Notes: generated from the letters alone by a model not told the origin. A stretch of DNA of 54,525 nt from Pengzhenrongella frigida (GCF_004168625.1 NZ_SDWW01000029.1:1-54525); one strand, 5' to 3'. Shown: positions 1 to 7,910, counted from the first letter of the stretch. Made by a program: numbers and translations.

Positions 1-64
1 CAACCAGCCCGCCGACAACACCGGAATCGGGTTAGCCGCTTAACACCCACCGGCCTCAACTACC

Positions 65-370
65 TTGACAAATTCCGAAGCCGTCATCACGACCATCTGC
101 GCTGTCTCGGCGAACGACACGACGACAGCCGGGGTGGCGTACCTCGAGGCTCGTGCTCGTGCGGGCTCGAGCCTGGGGCAGAGCACGATCCTGGGCGTCA
201 CTGCCGGCGCGAGTGTGTACGTCTCGGGCGGGACGGTGGCCTACACGGAGGTGCTGGCACTCGCTGGCGGCGCGACCGTCACGGCTGGGCTGCAACTCAG
301 GGCCAGCAACGGAGCGGCCTATATGTCGTGGAAGGCGCAGGCGTCGACAAGCGTGGTGTGGACGAGGTGA
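65..370 (+). CDS. Possible C-terminal fragment of a phage tail or fibre-like protein
   Basis: This open frame of about 101 residues is rich in Ala, Gly, Thr and Val, with alternating hydrophobic residues and no charged core, the look of a beta-rich tail-fibre or decoration domain. The only usable start is TTG at 65, and no ribosome binding site precedes it. The same frame is open from the window edge to a TAA at 41-43 and continues after it, so the frame may be the tail of a longer gene broken by a stop, or a separate small gene. The stop TGA at 368-370 overlaps the GTG start of the next gene, which supports real translation. I do not recognise a specific family; the fibre assignment is inference from composition and context. 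Confidence 0.45.
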   Translation: MTNSEAVITTICAVSANDTTTAGVAYLEARARAGSSLGQSTILGVTAGASVYVSGGTVAYTEVLALAGGATVTAGLQLRASNGAAYMSWKAQASTSVVWTR

Positions 371-552
371 CCGCCCCCGCCAACGTTCCGACGACCTCTC
401 TCGCGCGCGCACGCGAGGCGGACGAGACCACCGAGCATGCGCCGAACTGCACCGCGAGCTACTGGCGGACCGAGCGCTCGACGTCGGGGCTCGAGGTCCG
501 CAGGTGTCTTGAGTGCGGCTGTCTCGAACTCAGGACCGAGGCGACATCGTGA
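367..552 (+). CDS. Small phage-type protein with cysteine cluster
   Basis: A 61-residue protein starting at GTG 367, coupled to the previous frame by a GTGA overlap and to the next gene by another GTGA overlap at 549-552. The C-terminal half carries C-x(n)-C-x2-C-x-C (the last three in the stretch CLECGC), a possible zinc-knuckle. The first third is polar and probably unfolded. There is no recognisable enzyme motif. Small cysteine-cluster proteins like this are frequent in actinophage genomes and mostly uncharacterised, so the function is unknown. The overlaps on both sides are the best evidence that it is translated. Confidence 0.5.
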   Translation: MTAPANVPTTSLARAREADETTEHAPNCTASYWRTERSTSGLEVRRCLECGCLELRTEATS

Positions 553-803
553 GCGCCCCGGTACCCGCCCCGCCGGCCACACGCCGGCCCGGGACGCACG
601 TCCGGTCATTCCTCGCGTTCGTCACAACCACGGAGGGTGCGCCCGAGATCCGCGTGCGCTACCGCGAGTCCGCCGAGGGTTGGCGCTGGTCCTGTGACAC
701 CTGCGGCCAACGCCGCGAACCCACCTGCCCGCACGCGCAGGCAGCGCACTACCTCACCGCCCCGGCATCAGCCGAGGCGACCACGACCCAGCACGACAAC
801 TGA
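549..803 (+). CDS. Small zinc-finger-like phage protein
   Basis: An 84-residue protein read from GTG 549, which has GAGG seven bases upstream and overlaps the stop of the preceding gene. The middle contains C-x2-C followed by C-x-H (in DTCGQRREPTCPH), a compact potential zinc site. The tail is Ala/Thr-rich. This resembles the short zinc-finger proteins scattered through actinophage early and middle regions, many of them of unknown role. An alternative ATG at 513 would add 12 residues but overlaps the upstream gene more and lacks a better ribosome binding site. Confidence 0.55.
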   Translation: MSAPVPAPPATRRPGTHVRSFLAFVTTTEGAPEIRVRYRESAEGWRWSCDTCGQRREPTCPHAQAAHYLTAPASAEATTTQHDN

Positions 804-818
804 GAGCAGGCACCACCG

Positions 819-1466
819 ATGCGCTACACCCACAACCCCATGACCCACGACGGCAGCGCCCGGTTCAACCCCGAGTCGCGACCGCCGTTGGACCTGTTGC
901 CTAAGGCCCTGGCCGATCTGCTCACCGAGCGCGACCGGCTCGCACGTCAGACAAGCGCTGCGCTCGCCGCGATGCGCGACCTCGAGGGCGAGGCTCACGA
1001 CATCGCAGCCCGACAGGCCGACGCCGACACCGCAGCGACCGCAGCCCGCGCGGGCAAGGCGATCCCCAAGGCGACCGCCACACCCAAGCTCGAGGCCGAC
1101 CGGACCGAGGCTGCCCGCAACCTCGCCGCACAGCAGACCGCGTTCACCGACTCGACCAACGAGTGCTCAGCCCTCGCGGGCGATATCCGGTGGCCGCTAC
1201 AGCAGCCCGCCGCCGACGCACGAGCCAAGGCACGCACCGATGTCGCGGCCCTGGTCGATCAGCTCGCGACCGCGATCGAGACCGCCGTCGCAGCGGGCGC
1301 AGTCACCGACTGGTTCAACGGTCCCGGGTACTACGCACCGGCTCAGACGTGGCTCACCGACGCCGTACCCGACTCCGCCCGCTACGGGCTGGGCCACCAC
1401 AACACCACCCCCTACTCCGTCCGGTCGATCATCGCCGGCGCCGCTCTCACCGTCCTGGAGGACTGA
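819..1466 (+). CDS. Hypothetical phage protein with coiled-coil middle
   Basis: A 215-residue protein starting at ATG 819 (a second ATG at 840 is possible). Residues about 25-130 are Ala/Glu/Arg/Asp-rich with long helical runs, consistent with a coiled coil. Residues about 165-215 form a compact segment with aromatic residues (WFNGPGYYAP, YGLGHHNT) that may be a small folded domain. It lies in the same-direction run of phage-type genes, three bases before the next start, so it is probably co-transcribed. I do not recognise the family. A structural or scaffold-like role is possible, but nothing in the sequence proves it. Confidence 0.6.
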   Translation: MRYTHNPMTHDGSARFNPESRPPLDLLPKALADLLTERDRLARQTSAALAAMRDLEGEAHDIAARQADADTAATAARAGKAIPKATATPKLEADRTEAARNLAAQQTAFTDSTNECSALAGDIRWPLQQPAADARAKARTDVAALVDQLATAIETAVAAGAVTDWFNGPGYYAPAQTWLTDAVPDSARYGLGHHNTTPYSVRSIIAGAALTVLED

Positions 1467-1469
1467 CCC

Positions 1470-1655
1470 ATGACCACCCACACCAGCCACCTGTCCAACG
1501 CCGCACGCCTCGAACGTCGCATCGCCGCAGCCTCCGCCGTCGCCGCGCCCACCGATGCCAACGGGCAGACCATCGGCAAGCCCGCGACCTACACCTATGA
1601 CCAGGACGGCCGCATGGTCAGCGCCACCGCCGCCGCACCGGACGACGCCGCGTGA
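1470..1655 (+). CDS. Short hypothetical phage protein
   Basis: A 61-residue protein with a good ribosome binding site (TGGAGG, about eight bases before ATG 1470). It begins three bases after the previous stop, and its own stop overlaps the next GTG start. The sequence is polar and Ala/Thr-rich with no motif, and a YTYDQDGR stretch near the middle. Its existence is supported by the tight gene spacing and the strong ribosome binding site rather than by homology. Confidence 0.55.
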   Translation: MTTHTSHLSNAARLERRIAAASAVAAPTDANGQTIGKPATYTYDQDGRMVSATAAAPDDAA

Positions 1656-1981
1656 CGTTCGCCCCAGCAGCGATCGCCGTGCTCGAGGCCCACAACCTCG
1701 AGCACGGCGTGACCCGCGTCATCGTCTCGGCGCTCGCCTACCCCCACGATGGGCAAGGCCACGCCCGCTGCTACGCCTGCCCTTGGCAGACAGTCGACGC
1801 CACAACGGCGCTATCTCAGGCCAAAGGGCTCGCACATCTGCAAGAACACACCCGATCCGAGGACATCGCGACCCCTCAAGGGGTGGGCGGGGACCGACGC
1901 CTCGCCTCGCTTCTACGCACCGCCGGTGATGCAAGTTCCCTCCCGACCGAGCAGATAGACCCAACAGAGAGGACCGCGTGA
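1652..1981 (+). CDS. C2H2-like small phage protein
   Basis: A 109-residue protein starting at GTG 1652 in a GTGA overlap with the previous stop. Residues about 40-67 contain C-x2-C (CYACPW) followed by H-x3-H (HLQEH), the spacing of a C2H2 zinc finger. The tail after residue 70 is polar and probably disordered. This C-x2-C-P-W ... H-x3-H arrangement is common in small actinophage proteins of unknown function; DNA or protein binding is likely. The 3' end overlaps the start of the terminase-like gene, so translation is coupled. Confidence 0.6.
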   Translation: MTFAPAAIAVLEAHNLEHGVTRVIVSALAYPHDGQGHARCYACPWQTVDATTALSQAKGLAHLQEHTRSEDIATPQGVGGDRRLASLLRTAGDASSLPTEQIDPTERTA

Positions 1982-2343
1982 TGCCAGGCCCCGCCGCGAA
2001 CCCGACCAAGCCGAACTCTCGGCACCGCTCCCCGGGCGCCCGCTCGGGACTCCTCGAGCTCCCCGCCGATGGGTGCGACCTGCCTATCCCGACGTTGCCG
2101 CGCGGGAGGGCGTGGACGGCCGAGGAGCGCAAGCTGTGGCGCAACCTGTGGAAGTCCCCGCAGGCGAACGAGTGGGATGACTCCTACGTGGCCGCCGTGG
2201 CCGCCTACGTGTGCCACGCGAGCGCGATCTACGACTCGAGCGCATCGGCCTGGCAGGCACAGGAGATGCGCCACCTAGGCGGGCAGCTCGGTCTCACGCC
2301 GGCGGGGATGACGGCGCTCGGGTGGGTGATCCGCCATGAGTGA
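1978..2343 (+). CDS. Terminase small subunit-like phage protein
   Basis: 121 residues from GTG 1978 (ATG 1981 is an equal alternative), with a GAGAGG ribosome binding site just upstream. After a basic, proline-rich N-terminus (residues 1-50), the pattern W-T-x2-E-x3-W-x2-L-W-x-SPQA-x2-W, a helical stretch ending ASAWQAQE, and the ending LGLTPAGMTALGWVI match what I know of small terminase subunits of actinophages. These recognise the viral DNA and recruit the large ATPase subunit for packaging. What is odd is the context: no large subunit, portal or capsid gene follows, only a 121-residue protein and the tape measure gene. The assignment rests on remembered family patterns, not on an alignment. 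Confidence 0.6.
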   Translation: MMPGPAANPTKPNSRHRSPGARSGLLELPADGCDLPIPTLPRGRAWTAEERKLWRNLWKSPQANEWDDSYVAAVAAYVCHASAIYDSSASAWQAQEMRHLGGQLGLTPAGMTALGWVIRHE

Positions 2344-2701
2344 CAGGAGGGCCGCTAGGGCGGCGGCGATGCGCGGCGAGGTCCGTTCGGGCGCGTTGCG
2401 TGTCCCGGTCGAACTGCTGGACGTACAGCACCCGTGCTGGCGCTCTGCGAGGTCGACGTCGGCGTGGTTCACCCGGCATCGGCTGATCGAGCGCCGGGTG
2501 CACGCGGATGAGTCATGGCCGCGCCGGTATCAGGACGCCGTGAAGGTCTGGGCCGCCGAGAACGGGCTCATGCACCAGATGTGGCCGCTCGTGGTCGACG
2601 CCGCTCGGCTCCGCGCGCTCGGGATACAGACGAGCGGGATCTCGCGGCTACTGCACAAGACGAACCCAACCCACACGAACAGGAGCAACGCAGATGGTTA
2701 G
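2336..2701 (+). CDS. Hypothetical basic phage protein upstream of tape measure
   Basis: 121 residues, ATG 2336, overlapping the previous gene by 8 bases and the tape measure gene by 8 bases, so all three are translationally coupled. It is Arg-rich (net basic) with several Trp residues (PCWRSARSTSAWF, ESWPRRYQD, HQMWPLV) and no cysteine cluster. The position directly before a tape measure gene is where tail-assembly chaperones normally lie, but those are usually acidic and made by a -1 frameshift; neither is seen here. Function unknown. Confidence 0.55.
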   Translation: MSDRRAARAAAMRGEVRSGALRVPVELLDVQHPCWRSARSTSAWFTRHRLIERRVHADESWPRRYQDAVKVWAAENGLMHQMWPLVVDAARLRALGIQTSGISRLLHKTNPTHTNRSNADG

Positions 2702-5321
2702 TCGATCCGTATCAGTGAAGTTGAAGGCAGAGGTCGCTGACTTCAACCGCTCGATGAAGGACGCCGCGAAGTCGACGGAGGACATCGGGACATCGGCTGA
2801 CAAGTCCTCCAAGGCCAGCTCGTCGGCGTTCGGCAAGATGGTCAAGTCCGCTGACGAGAACAGCGCGGCATGGACGAACGTCGGGACCGCTCTCCTGGGC
2901 ATCGGCGTCGCGGCGGGCGCGGGCGTCGGGCTCGCGATCTCGAAGTTCGCTGACTTCGATCAGGCGATGTCCAACGTCAAGGCGAGCACGCACGAGACGA
3001 CCGGGAACATGGATCTCTTGCGCGCGGCAGCGATGCAGGCCGGGGCAGAGACGCAGTACAGCGCGACCGAGGCAGCGGGCGCGATGGACGAGCTCGCCAA
3101 GGCGGGGATCTCGACCACCGACGTCCTGGCAGGCGGGCTCGACGGCGCGCTGAGCCTCGCAGCGGCTGGCGCGATGGACGTGGGCCAGGCTGCCGAGATC
3201 GCGGCGACGGCGCTCAACATATTCAACCTCGAGGGCTCCGACGTCCCGCACGTCGCCGACCTCCTGGCGGCTGGTGCGGGTAAGGCTCAGGGGTCCGTCG
3301 AGGACATGGGCATGGCCCTTAAGCAAGCCGGGCTTGTGGCCTCACAGACCGGGCTCAGCATCGAGGAGACCACGGGTGGCCTCGCGGCGTTCGCCAGCGC
3401 GGGACTGATCGGCTCGGACGCCGGGACGAGCTTCAAAGCGATGCTCTCCCGCCTCACCCCACAGTCGGCCGAGGCTCAGAAGGCGATGGACGAGCTCGGG
3501 ATCTCGGCGTATGACTCTGGTGGCAACTTCGTCGGGCTCTCCGAGTTCGCGGGCAACCTCCAGACCTCGATGAAGGACCTGACCCCCGAGGCTCGCAACG
3601 CCGCGATGTCGGTCATCTTCGGCTCTGATGCGGTGCGCGCGGCGAGCGTGCTCTACAACGAGGGCGCGACGGGCGTGGAGGCATGGACGGAGAAGGTCAA
3701 CGACCAGGGCTACGCGGCCGAGACCGCGGCGCTCAAGACGGACAACCTGCGCGGCGATCTCGAGCGTCTTGGGGGGGCGTTCGACACGGCGCTCATCCAG
3801 ACGGGCTCGAGCGCTAACGCGATCCTGCGCGACATGACCCAGAACCTCACGGGCATGGTCGATGCGTTCGGGAGCGCACCCGAGGGCATCCAGGGCACGG
3901 CGCTCGCCATCGGCGGGACGGTCGCGGCGGTGGGTCTGCTCGGCGGTGGGTTCCTCATCGCCGCCCCGAGGATCGTGGAGACGAGCAACGCGCTCAAGAC
4001 GATGGGGCTCTCTGCCAACGGGGCCAAGATCGCCATGAGCGGCGTCGGGGCCGCGCTCACGGTCGGACTGATCGGGGTCACGGCATGGGCCACCGCGCAG
4101 GGCGAGGCGGCGCAGAAGGTGAGTTCGCTCGCCGACGCACTCGACCAGCAGAACGGCGCGCTGACGGAGAACTCAGCGGCGTGGATCTCGGCTGAACTGA
4201 CCAAAGATCAGTCGTTCGGGATCAACAACAGCAAGTCGATGGTCGAGGCCGCCGAGCAGATGGGAGTCTCGATCGAGACCCTGACGCGAGCCTACGAGGG
4301 TCAGCCGAAAGCGATGGCCGCGGCGACGTCGGGCGCGAAGGAGTGGATGGACAACAACTTCTCGATGTCCCAGAAGAACGAGGGCATGGCGCAGCGGTTC
4401 ATCACGAACATCGAGGACCAGGGCGCTCGACTCACGGATGCCAAGGGGATCGTCGCCGCGAAGCTGCTCATCGACCAGGAGGCCACGGGCGCACAGGATG
4501 CGCTCTCAGCCGGATACGAGTACACGAGCGTGTCGATCACGGAACAGGTCGACGCGCTGACGGAGCTCATCGGGATCCAGTCCGAGGCGTCCGGTGTCGT
4601 CATGTCCGAGCGTGATGCGCAGCGCGGTCTACAGGCTGCAATCGACGACGCTACGGCATCGCTCGAGGAGAACGGAAAGACGCTCGACATCACGACCGAG
4701 AAGGGTCGCGCGAATCAGGCGGCGCTTGACGGGATCTCCGAATCTGGCTGGAAACTCATCGAGTCGATGCGTGCGAACGGTTCATCTCAGGCTGAGATTC
4801 AGGCTCAGATGGGCTCGACGCGCGAGGCATTCCTGCTCGCGGCCGACGCAATGGGCATGGGTGCTGAAGAGGCAGGAATCCTCGCTGATCAGCTCGGGCT
4901 CATCCCGGCGAACGTCGTCTCTCAGGTGACGATCGATACCGAGAATGCACAGCGGGCGATCGACGCATTCCTGACGAGCAACGCCAATCACAAGGTGACG
5001 ATCGCCACAGGAATGGGCGGCGCGGGTGGTCAGACGGCCTATGCGGACGGCGGCTACACGGGCGACGGCGCGAAGTATCAGCCCGCGGGCATCGTCCACA
5101 AGGGTGAGGTCGTCATCAAGGCATCGTCCGCGAAGAAGTTCGGCGTATCGAACCTGCTCGCAATCAACGCGCGCGGGTATGCCGAGGGCGGGCTGGTTGG
5201 TGCGGGCTCGAGCGGTGCCAGCGTGGCATCGAGTGCGACCTTCAATATCACCGAGATCAGCGACCCGGCAGGCACGGCAGCAGCGGTCGCGCGGCGCCTG
5301 GCGATGATGCGAGCCGTCTAG
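2694..5321 (+). CDS. Phage tail tape measure protein, TP901 core family
   Basis: An 875-residue protein that would span the tail tube and set tail length. Residues about 70-380 have the TP901 core pattern: a hydrophobic segment (GIGVAAGAGVGLAI), then FADFDQAMSNVKAST, TQYSATEAAGAMDELAKAG, repeated helical segments and MSVIFGSDAVRAA. A second hydrophobic segment lies at about 400-465 (GTALAIGGTVAAVGLLGGGF and following), typical of tape measures. The C-terminal part carries the familiar ADGGYTG-D-GAKYQPAGIVHKGE signature seen in many actinophage tape measures. It is intact, without frameshifts, and starts in an 8-base overlap with the previous gene. It is modest in length for the family. No minor tail genes follow, which is unusual. 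Confidence 0.9.
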   Translation: MVSRSVSVKLKAEVADFNRSMKDAAKSTEDIGTSADKSSKASSSAFGKMVKSADENSAAWTNVGTALLGIGVAAGAGVGLAISKFADFDQAMSNVKASTHETTGNMDLLRAAAMQAGAETQYSATEAAGAMDELAKAGISTTDVLAGGLDGALSLAAAGAMDVGQAAEIAATALNIFNLEGSDVPHVADLLAAGAGKAQGSVEDMGMALKQAGLVASQTGLSIEETTGGLAAFASAGLIGSDAGTSFKAMLSRLTPQSAEAQKAMDELGISAYDSGGNFVGLSEFAGNLQTSMKDLTPEARNAAMSVIFGSDAVRAASVLYNEGATGVEAWTEKVNDQGYAAETAALKTDNLRGDLERLGGAFDTALIQTGSSANAILRDMTQNLTGMVDAFGSAPEGIQGTALAIGGTVAAVGLLGGGFLIAAPRIVETSNALKTMGLSANGAKIAMSGVGAALTVGLIGVTAWATAQGEAAQKVSSLADALDQQNGALTENSAAWISAELTKDQSFGINNSKSMVEAAEQMGVSIETLTRAYEGQPKAMAAATSGAKEWMDNNFSMSQKNEGMAQRFITNIEDQGARLTDAKGIVAAKLLIDQEATGAQDALSAGYEYTSVSITEQVDALTELIGIQSEASGVVMSERDAQRGLQAAIDDATASLEENGKTLDITTEKGRANQAALDGISESGWKLIESMRANGSSQAEIQAQMGSTREAFLLAADAMGMGAEEAGILADQLGLIPANVVSQVTIDTENAQRAIDAFLTSNANHKVTIATGMGGAGGQTAYADGGYTGDGAKYQPAGIVHKGEVVIKASSAKKFGVSNLLAINARGYAEGGLVGAGSSGASVASSATFNITEISDPAGTAAAVARRLAMMRAV

Positions 5322-5356
5322 GGTTCAGGTACTACCAACAACGAGGAGCCGTTGAG

Positions 5357-5506
5357 ATGACCGAGAGCAGCACCAACCAGCCGGAACCTGCCGAGTGCCC
5401 GATCTGCGCGGCCCTCACGCGCAACCTGACCAAGCACACGGACTGGCACGGCAAGACGTCGCCGGAAGCGACCATTCGGAAACTGAACATGAGCGGCGCG
5501 GTCTGA
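5357..5506 (+). CDS. 49-residue C2H2-type zinc-finger protein
   Basis: A very short gene with ATG 5357 and GAGGAG eight bases upstream, 35 bases after the tape measure stop. The protein contains C14-x2-C17-x9-H27-x3-H31 (CPICAALTRNLTKHTDWH), a clean C2H2-like metal site, with a short basic tail. It is the last gene before a terminator and the tRNA attachment region. The perfect finger spacing and the strong ribosome binding site argue that it is real. A role in DNA or protein binding is inferred. Confidence 0.6.
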   Translation: MTESSTNQPEPAECPICAALTRNLTKHTDWHGKTSPEATIRKLNMSGAV

Positions 5507-5510
5507 TCTG

Positions 5511-5660
5511 TCGTACCTGACACACGAGCGCCCCTCGACCCCACACCAGGGCCGAGGGGCGCGTCGTTGTGGCGATCGGGTGAAGTCCGCGAGATTCTCG
5601 ATCTCGAGCGGATCTGGCACGTACCTGGCACGGCCGGACGTTTGTGCAGGTGAGAAGGGT
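5511..5660. other. Probable phage attachment region beside tRNA-Arg
   Basis: About 150 non-coding bases between the last phage-type gene and the 3' end of a tRNA-Arg gene. The 11-base motif GTACCTGRCAC occurs at 5513-5523 and 5621-5631 in the same orientation, and the shorter CTGGCAC is at 5614-5620 and, beyond the tRNA, at 5745-5751. Repeated short motifs beside an integration site are typical arm sites for a tyrosine integrase. The core crossover would lie in the 3' half of the tRNA. No integrase gene is in the window, and the other end of the element is outside it, so the exact boundary cannot be set. Confidence 0.4.
5528..5562 (+). terminator. Intrinsic terminator-like hairpin after phage genes
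   Basis: A perfect 10-bp inverted repeat, GCGCCCCTCG (5528-5537) and CGAGGGGCGC (5553-5562), with a 15-base loop, followed by GTCGTTGTGG. It would end transcription of the phage run before the tRNA, which is on the opposite strand. Confidence 0.65.
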
Positions 5661-5732
5661 GCCCGCGAAAGGATTCGAACCTTCGGCCTTCCGCTCCGGA
5701 GGCGGACGCTCTATCCACTGAGCTACGCGGGC
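5660..5732 (-). tRNA. tRNA-Arg (anticodon CCG)
   Basis: A 73-base cloverleaf on the minus strand. The acceptor stem GCCCGCG pairs with CGCGGGC, the D arm is GCTC...GAGC, the anticodon stem TCCGC/GCGGA has the loop CTCCGGA (anticodon CCG at 5699-5697), and the T arm contains TTCGAAT. The discriminator base is A, and CCA is not encoded in the genome (ACCC follows). It reads CGG codons, which are common in this genome. A TAGTGT box at 5765-5760 on the minus strand may be its -10 element. Its 3' end borders the phage-like element, as expected for a tRNA used as attachment site. Confidence 0.95.
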
Positions 5733-5833
5733 CAGTGCCACCATCTGGCACGGGGCAAGACACTACCGCACGCAGACGGACCCCCGTGATCGCCACCGGC
5801 ACGGGCATCGCCACCCGCACCGGCGCCAGCGGC

Positions 5834-6487
5834 TCAGCCCTCGCCGAGCTGCTTGGAGAGGTAGGTCGTGATCTCCCGGACGGCGCGCTCGTCGTCGCCG
5901 GCGGCGATGGCGTCGACCAGGCCGTCGTGGTTGTCGTCGGTGTGCGTGGGGCGCTCGAAGTTGAACCGGATGTTCTCCCCGATCGCGCCGAGCAGGTTCT
6001 CGTACAGCGAGAGCAGCACGGGGTTGCGGGCGGTCCGCGCGATGGCGCGGTGCAGGTCGAGGTCGGTGGACACCATGGCGTCGAGGTCACCCGCGCTGTA
6101 GGCCGCGGTGCGCGCTTCGCGGTGCGCGATCAGGTCGGCCACGTCCGCGGGGGTACGCCGGTGCGCCGCCAGGCGGGCGGTCTCGACCTCGAGCGATCGG
6201 CGCACCTCGAGGACGTCGCGCTGGCGGGCGTCGGCGATCTCGCGACCGATCGTCACTCCGAGCTCCGAGCGTGCCACCACGTAGGTGCCGGAGCCTTGAC
6301 GGCGCTGCAGCAGGCCGGCGTGCACGAGCGACTGGACCGCCTCACGGACGGTGTTGCGCCCCACCCCGAGCATCTCGGTGAGGGCGGGTTCGGCGGGGAT
6401 GCGGCTGCCGACGGGCCACGTGCCGCCCGTGATCTGGGCGCGCAGCCGGTCGACGGCCTGATCGATAAGACCGGTTCGACGATTCAT
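5834..6487 (-). CDS. GntR-family transcriptional regulator, FadR subfamily
   Basis: 217 residues. Residues about 8-70 form a GntR winged helix-turn-helix (IDQAVDRLRAQI, SRIPAEPALTEMLGVGRNTVREAVQSLVHAGLL, RRQGSGTYV). Residues about 90-210 match the all-helical FCD ligand domain (EVRRSLEVETARLAA, DLDLHRAIARTARNPVLLSLYENLL, HDGLVDAIAAGD), with Asp and His residues at the positions where this domain usually binds a metal and an organic acid. It is divergent from the MFS transporter gene 84 bases away and probably controls it. The start ATG has AAGGAG about ten bases upstream on the minus strand. The ligand cannot be told from the sequence. Confidence 0.92.
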   Translation of the reverse strand: MNRRTGLIDQAVDRLRAQITGGTWPVGSRIPAEPALTEMLGVGRNTVREAVQSLVHAGLLQRRQGSGTYVVARSELGVTIGREIADARQRDVLEVRRSLEVETARLAAHRRTPADVADLIAHREARTAAYSAGDLDAMVSTDLDLHRAIARTARNPVLLSLYENLLGAIGENIRFNFERPTHTDDNHDGLVDAIAAGDDERAVREITTYLSKQLGEG

Positions 6488-6501
6488 CCCAGGTATTCTC
6501 C

Positions 6502-6526
6502 TTGACTAGCGATGCGGTGCAGTCAA
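6502..6526. promoter_or_regulatory. Candidate operator between regulator and transporter
   Basis: An inverted repeat TTGACT-N13-AGTCAA lies in the 84-base gap between the divergent GntR regulator and MFS genes. Each arm can also be read as a -35 box for its own direction. I could not find convincing -10 partners for both, so I favour an operator for the neighbouring regulator. Confidence 0.35.
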
Positions 6527-6571
6527 CTCCCCTCGCTCTCTCCACGCCAGTCCGCGCACAGAACGAGGCCC

Positions 6572-7837
6572 ATGACCGCGCTCACCGTCCGTCGTCCATG
6601 GCGCGGGCGGTGGGTTGCCGTGATCGGCGTCGTGCTCGTGGGGCTCAATCTGCGGATCGCGGTGGCGGCCGTCTCGCCGATCCTCACCGCCGTGCGCGCC
6701 GACGTCGCGCTGACCGACCCGCAGATCGGCATCCTCGGGACGATCCCGGTCGTCTCGTTCGCGGTGTTCGGCTCGCTCGCGCCGCTGCTTGCGCGCCGGT
6801 TCGGCCTCGAACAGGTCCTGGTCGCGGCGATGGCCGCCAGCGCGATCGGCGAGATCGTGCGTGCGACGACCAGCACCCCGGCCGGCTTCCTGGCCTGGAC
6901 CGTGATCGCGTTGGCGGGCATGGGGATGGGCAACGTGCTGCTGCCGCCGCTCGTCAAGCGGTACTTCCCCGACCGGATCGGCGCGATGACGGCCGTCTAC
7001 TCGATGGCGATGGCGTTCAGCACGACGATCCCCGCGCTGCTCGCGGTTCCCGTGGCCGAGGCGATCGGCTGGCGCCTGACGCTCGCCTCCTGGTCGCTGG
7101 TCGGGCTCGTCGCCGTCGTCCCCTGGGTGGTCGTGATCGTGCGGACGGTGGTGGCGCGCCCGGCCAGCCCGCCGCGCCGCGCACCGGGCCGCGTGACGCG
7201 CACCCCGCTCGCGTGGGGCCTGGCGATCCTGTTCGGGATGAACTCGCTCAACGTCTATGCGGTCTTCGCCTGGCTGCCCCTGGTCCTGGCCGATGCCGGG
7301 TTGACGGCCGACGACGGCGGGCGGTGGCTGGCGCTGTTCGCGATCCTCGCGCTGCCGGGCTCCTTCGTGGTCCCACCGCTGGCCGCCCGGATGCGCAACG
7401 CGCTCCCGCTGGTCCTCGCGCTCGCGGCCTGCTTCGTCGTCGGCTACCTCGGCCTGATCTTCTCGCCGAGCCGCGGGACCGCCGTGTGGATCGTCTTCCT
7501 CGGGCTCGCGCCGAGCGTCTTCCCGCTCGTCATCACGCTGCTCAGCCTCCGGACGAGGACGGCCGCCGGGGCGGTGGCGCTCTCCGGGTTCGTGCAGGGG
7601 ATCGGCTACGCCGCGGCGGCGCTCGGGCCCCTGCTCGTCGGGATCCTCCATGGTGCGACGGGGACGTGGACGGCGGCCCTGGCGTTCCTGATCGGGACGG
7701 TGGTGGTGCTCGCCGTGGCGGGGGTGGTCGCGTGCCGGCCCGGGATGCTCGAGGACCTCTGGGGTCCGCGTGGTGGCGACGCCGCGCCGGACGCGCCGGA
7801 AGATCAACCCGCAGTGGTGGCCGCACCCCTACGCTGA
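6572..7837 (+). CDS. MFS transporter, CynX/NimT (cyanate permease-like) group
   Basis: 421 residues with about twelve membrane segments. The opening [19 protein letters not shown] with RADVALTD and [21 protein letters not shown], and the later [36 protein letters not shown], are characteristic of the CynX/YeaN/NimT branch of the major facilitator superfamily, whose members move cyanate, nitroimidazoles or other small anions across the inner membrane. ATG 6572 ([10 protein letters not shown]) is chosen because it follows GAGG and because upstream in-frame codons add a non-conserved polar tail. It is divergent from the GntR regulator, which probably controls it. Substrate unknown. Confidence 0.88.
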   Translation: MTALTVRRPWRGRWVAVIGVVLVGLNLRIAVAAVSPILTAVRADVALTDPQIGILGTIPVVSFAVFGSLAPLLARRFGLEQVLVAAMAASAIGEIVRATTSTPAGFLAWTVIALAGMGMGNVLLPPLVKRYFPDRIGAMTAVYSMAMAFSTTIPALLAVPVAEAIGWRLTLASWSLVGLVAVVPWVVVIVRTVVARPASPPRRAPGRVTRTPLAWGLAILFGMNSLNVYAVFAWLPLVLADAGLTADDGGRWLALFAILALPGSFVVPPLAARMRNALPLVLALAACFVVGYLGLIFSPSRGTAVWIVFLGLAPSVFPLVITLLSLRTRTAAGAVALSGFVQGIGYAAAALGPLLVGILHGATGTWTAALAFLIGTVVVLAVAGVVACRPGMLEDLWGPRGGDAAPDAPEDQPAVVAAPLR

Positions 7838-7910
7838 GCAGGCACAACACATGGGTGCTGTGCCTGAGGTGGTCGACGGCGAGTCGGCCCGAACGAGTGA
7901 CAGGGATGCC

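Noticed and set aside
2336-2343. Possible programmed frameshift of tail-assembly chaperones before the tape measure gene
   Set aside because: The two genes overlap by eight bases but each has its own ATG. No slippery heptamer is visible, and the proteins do not look like the usual G and GT pair.
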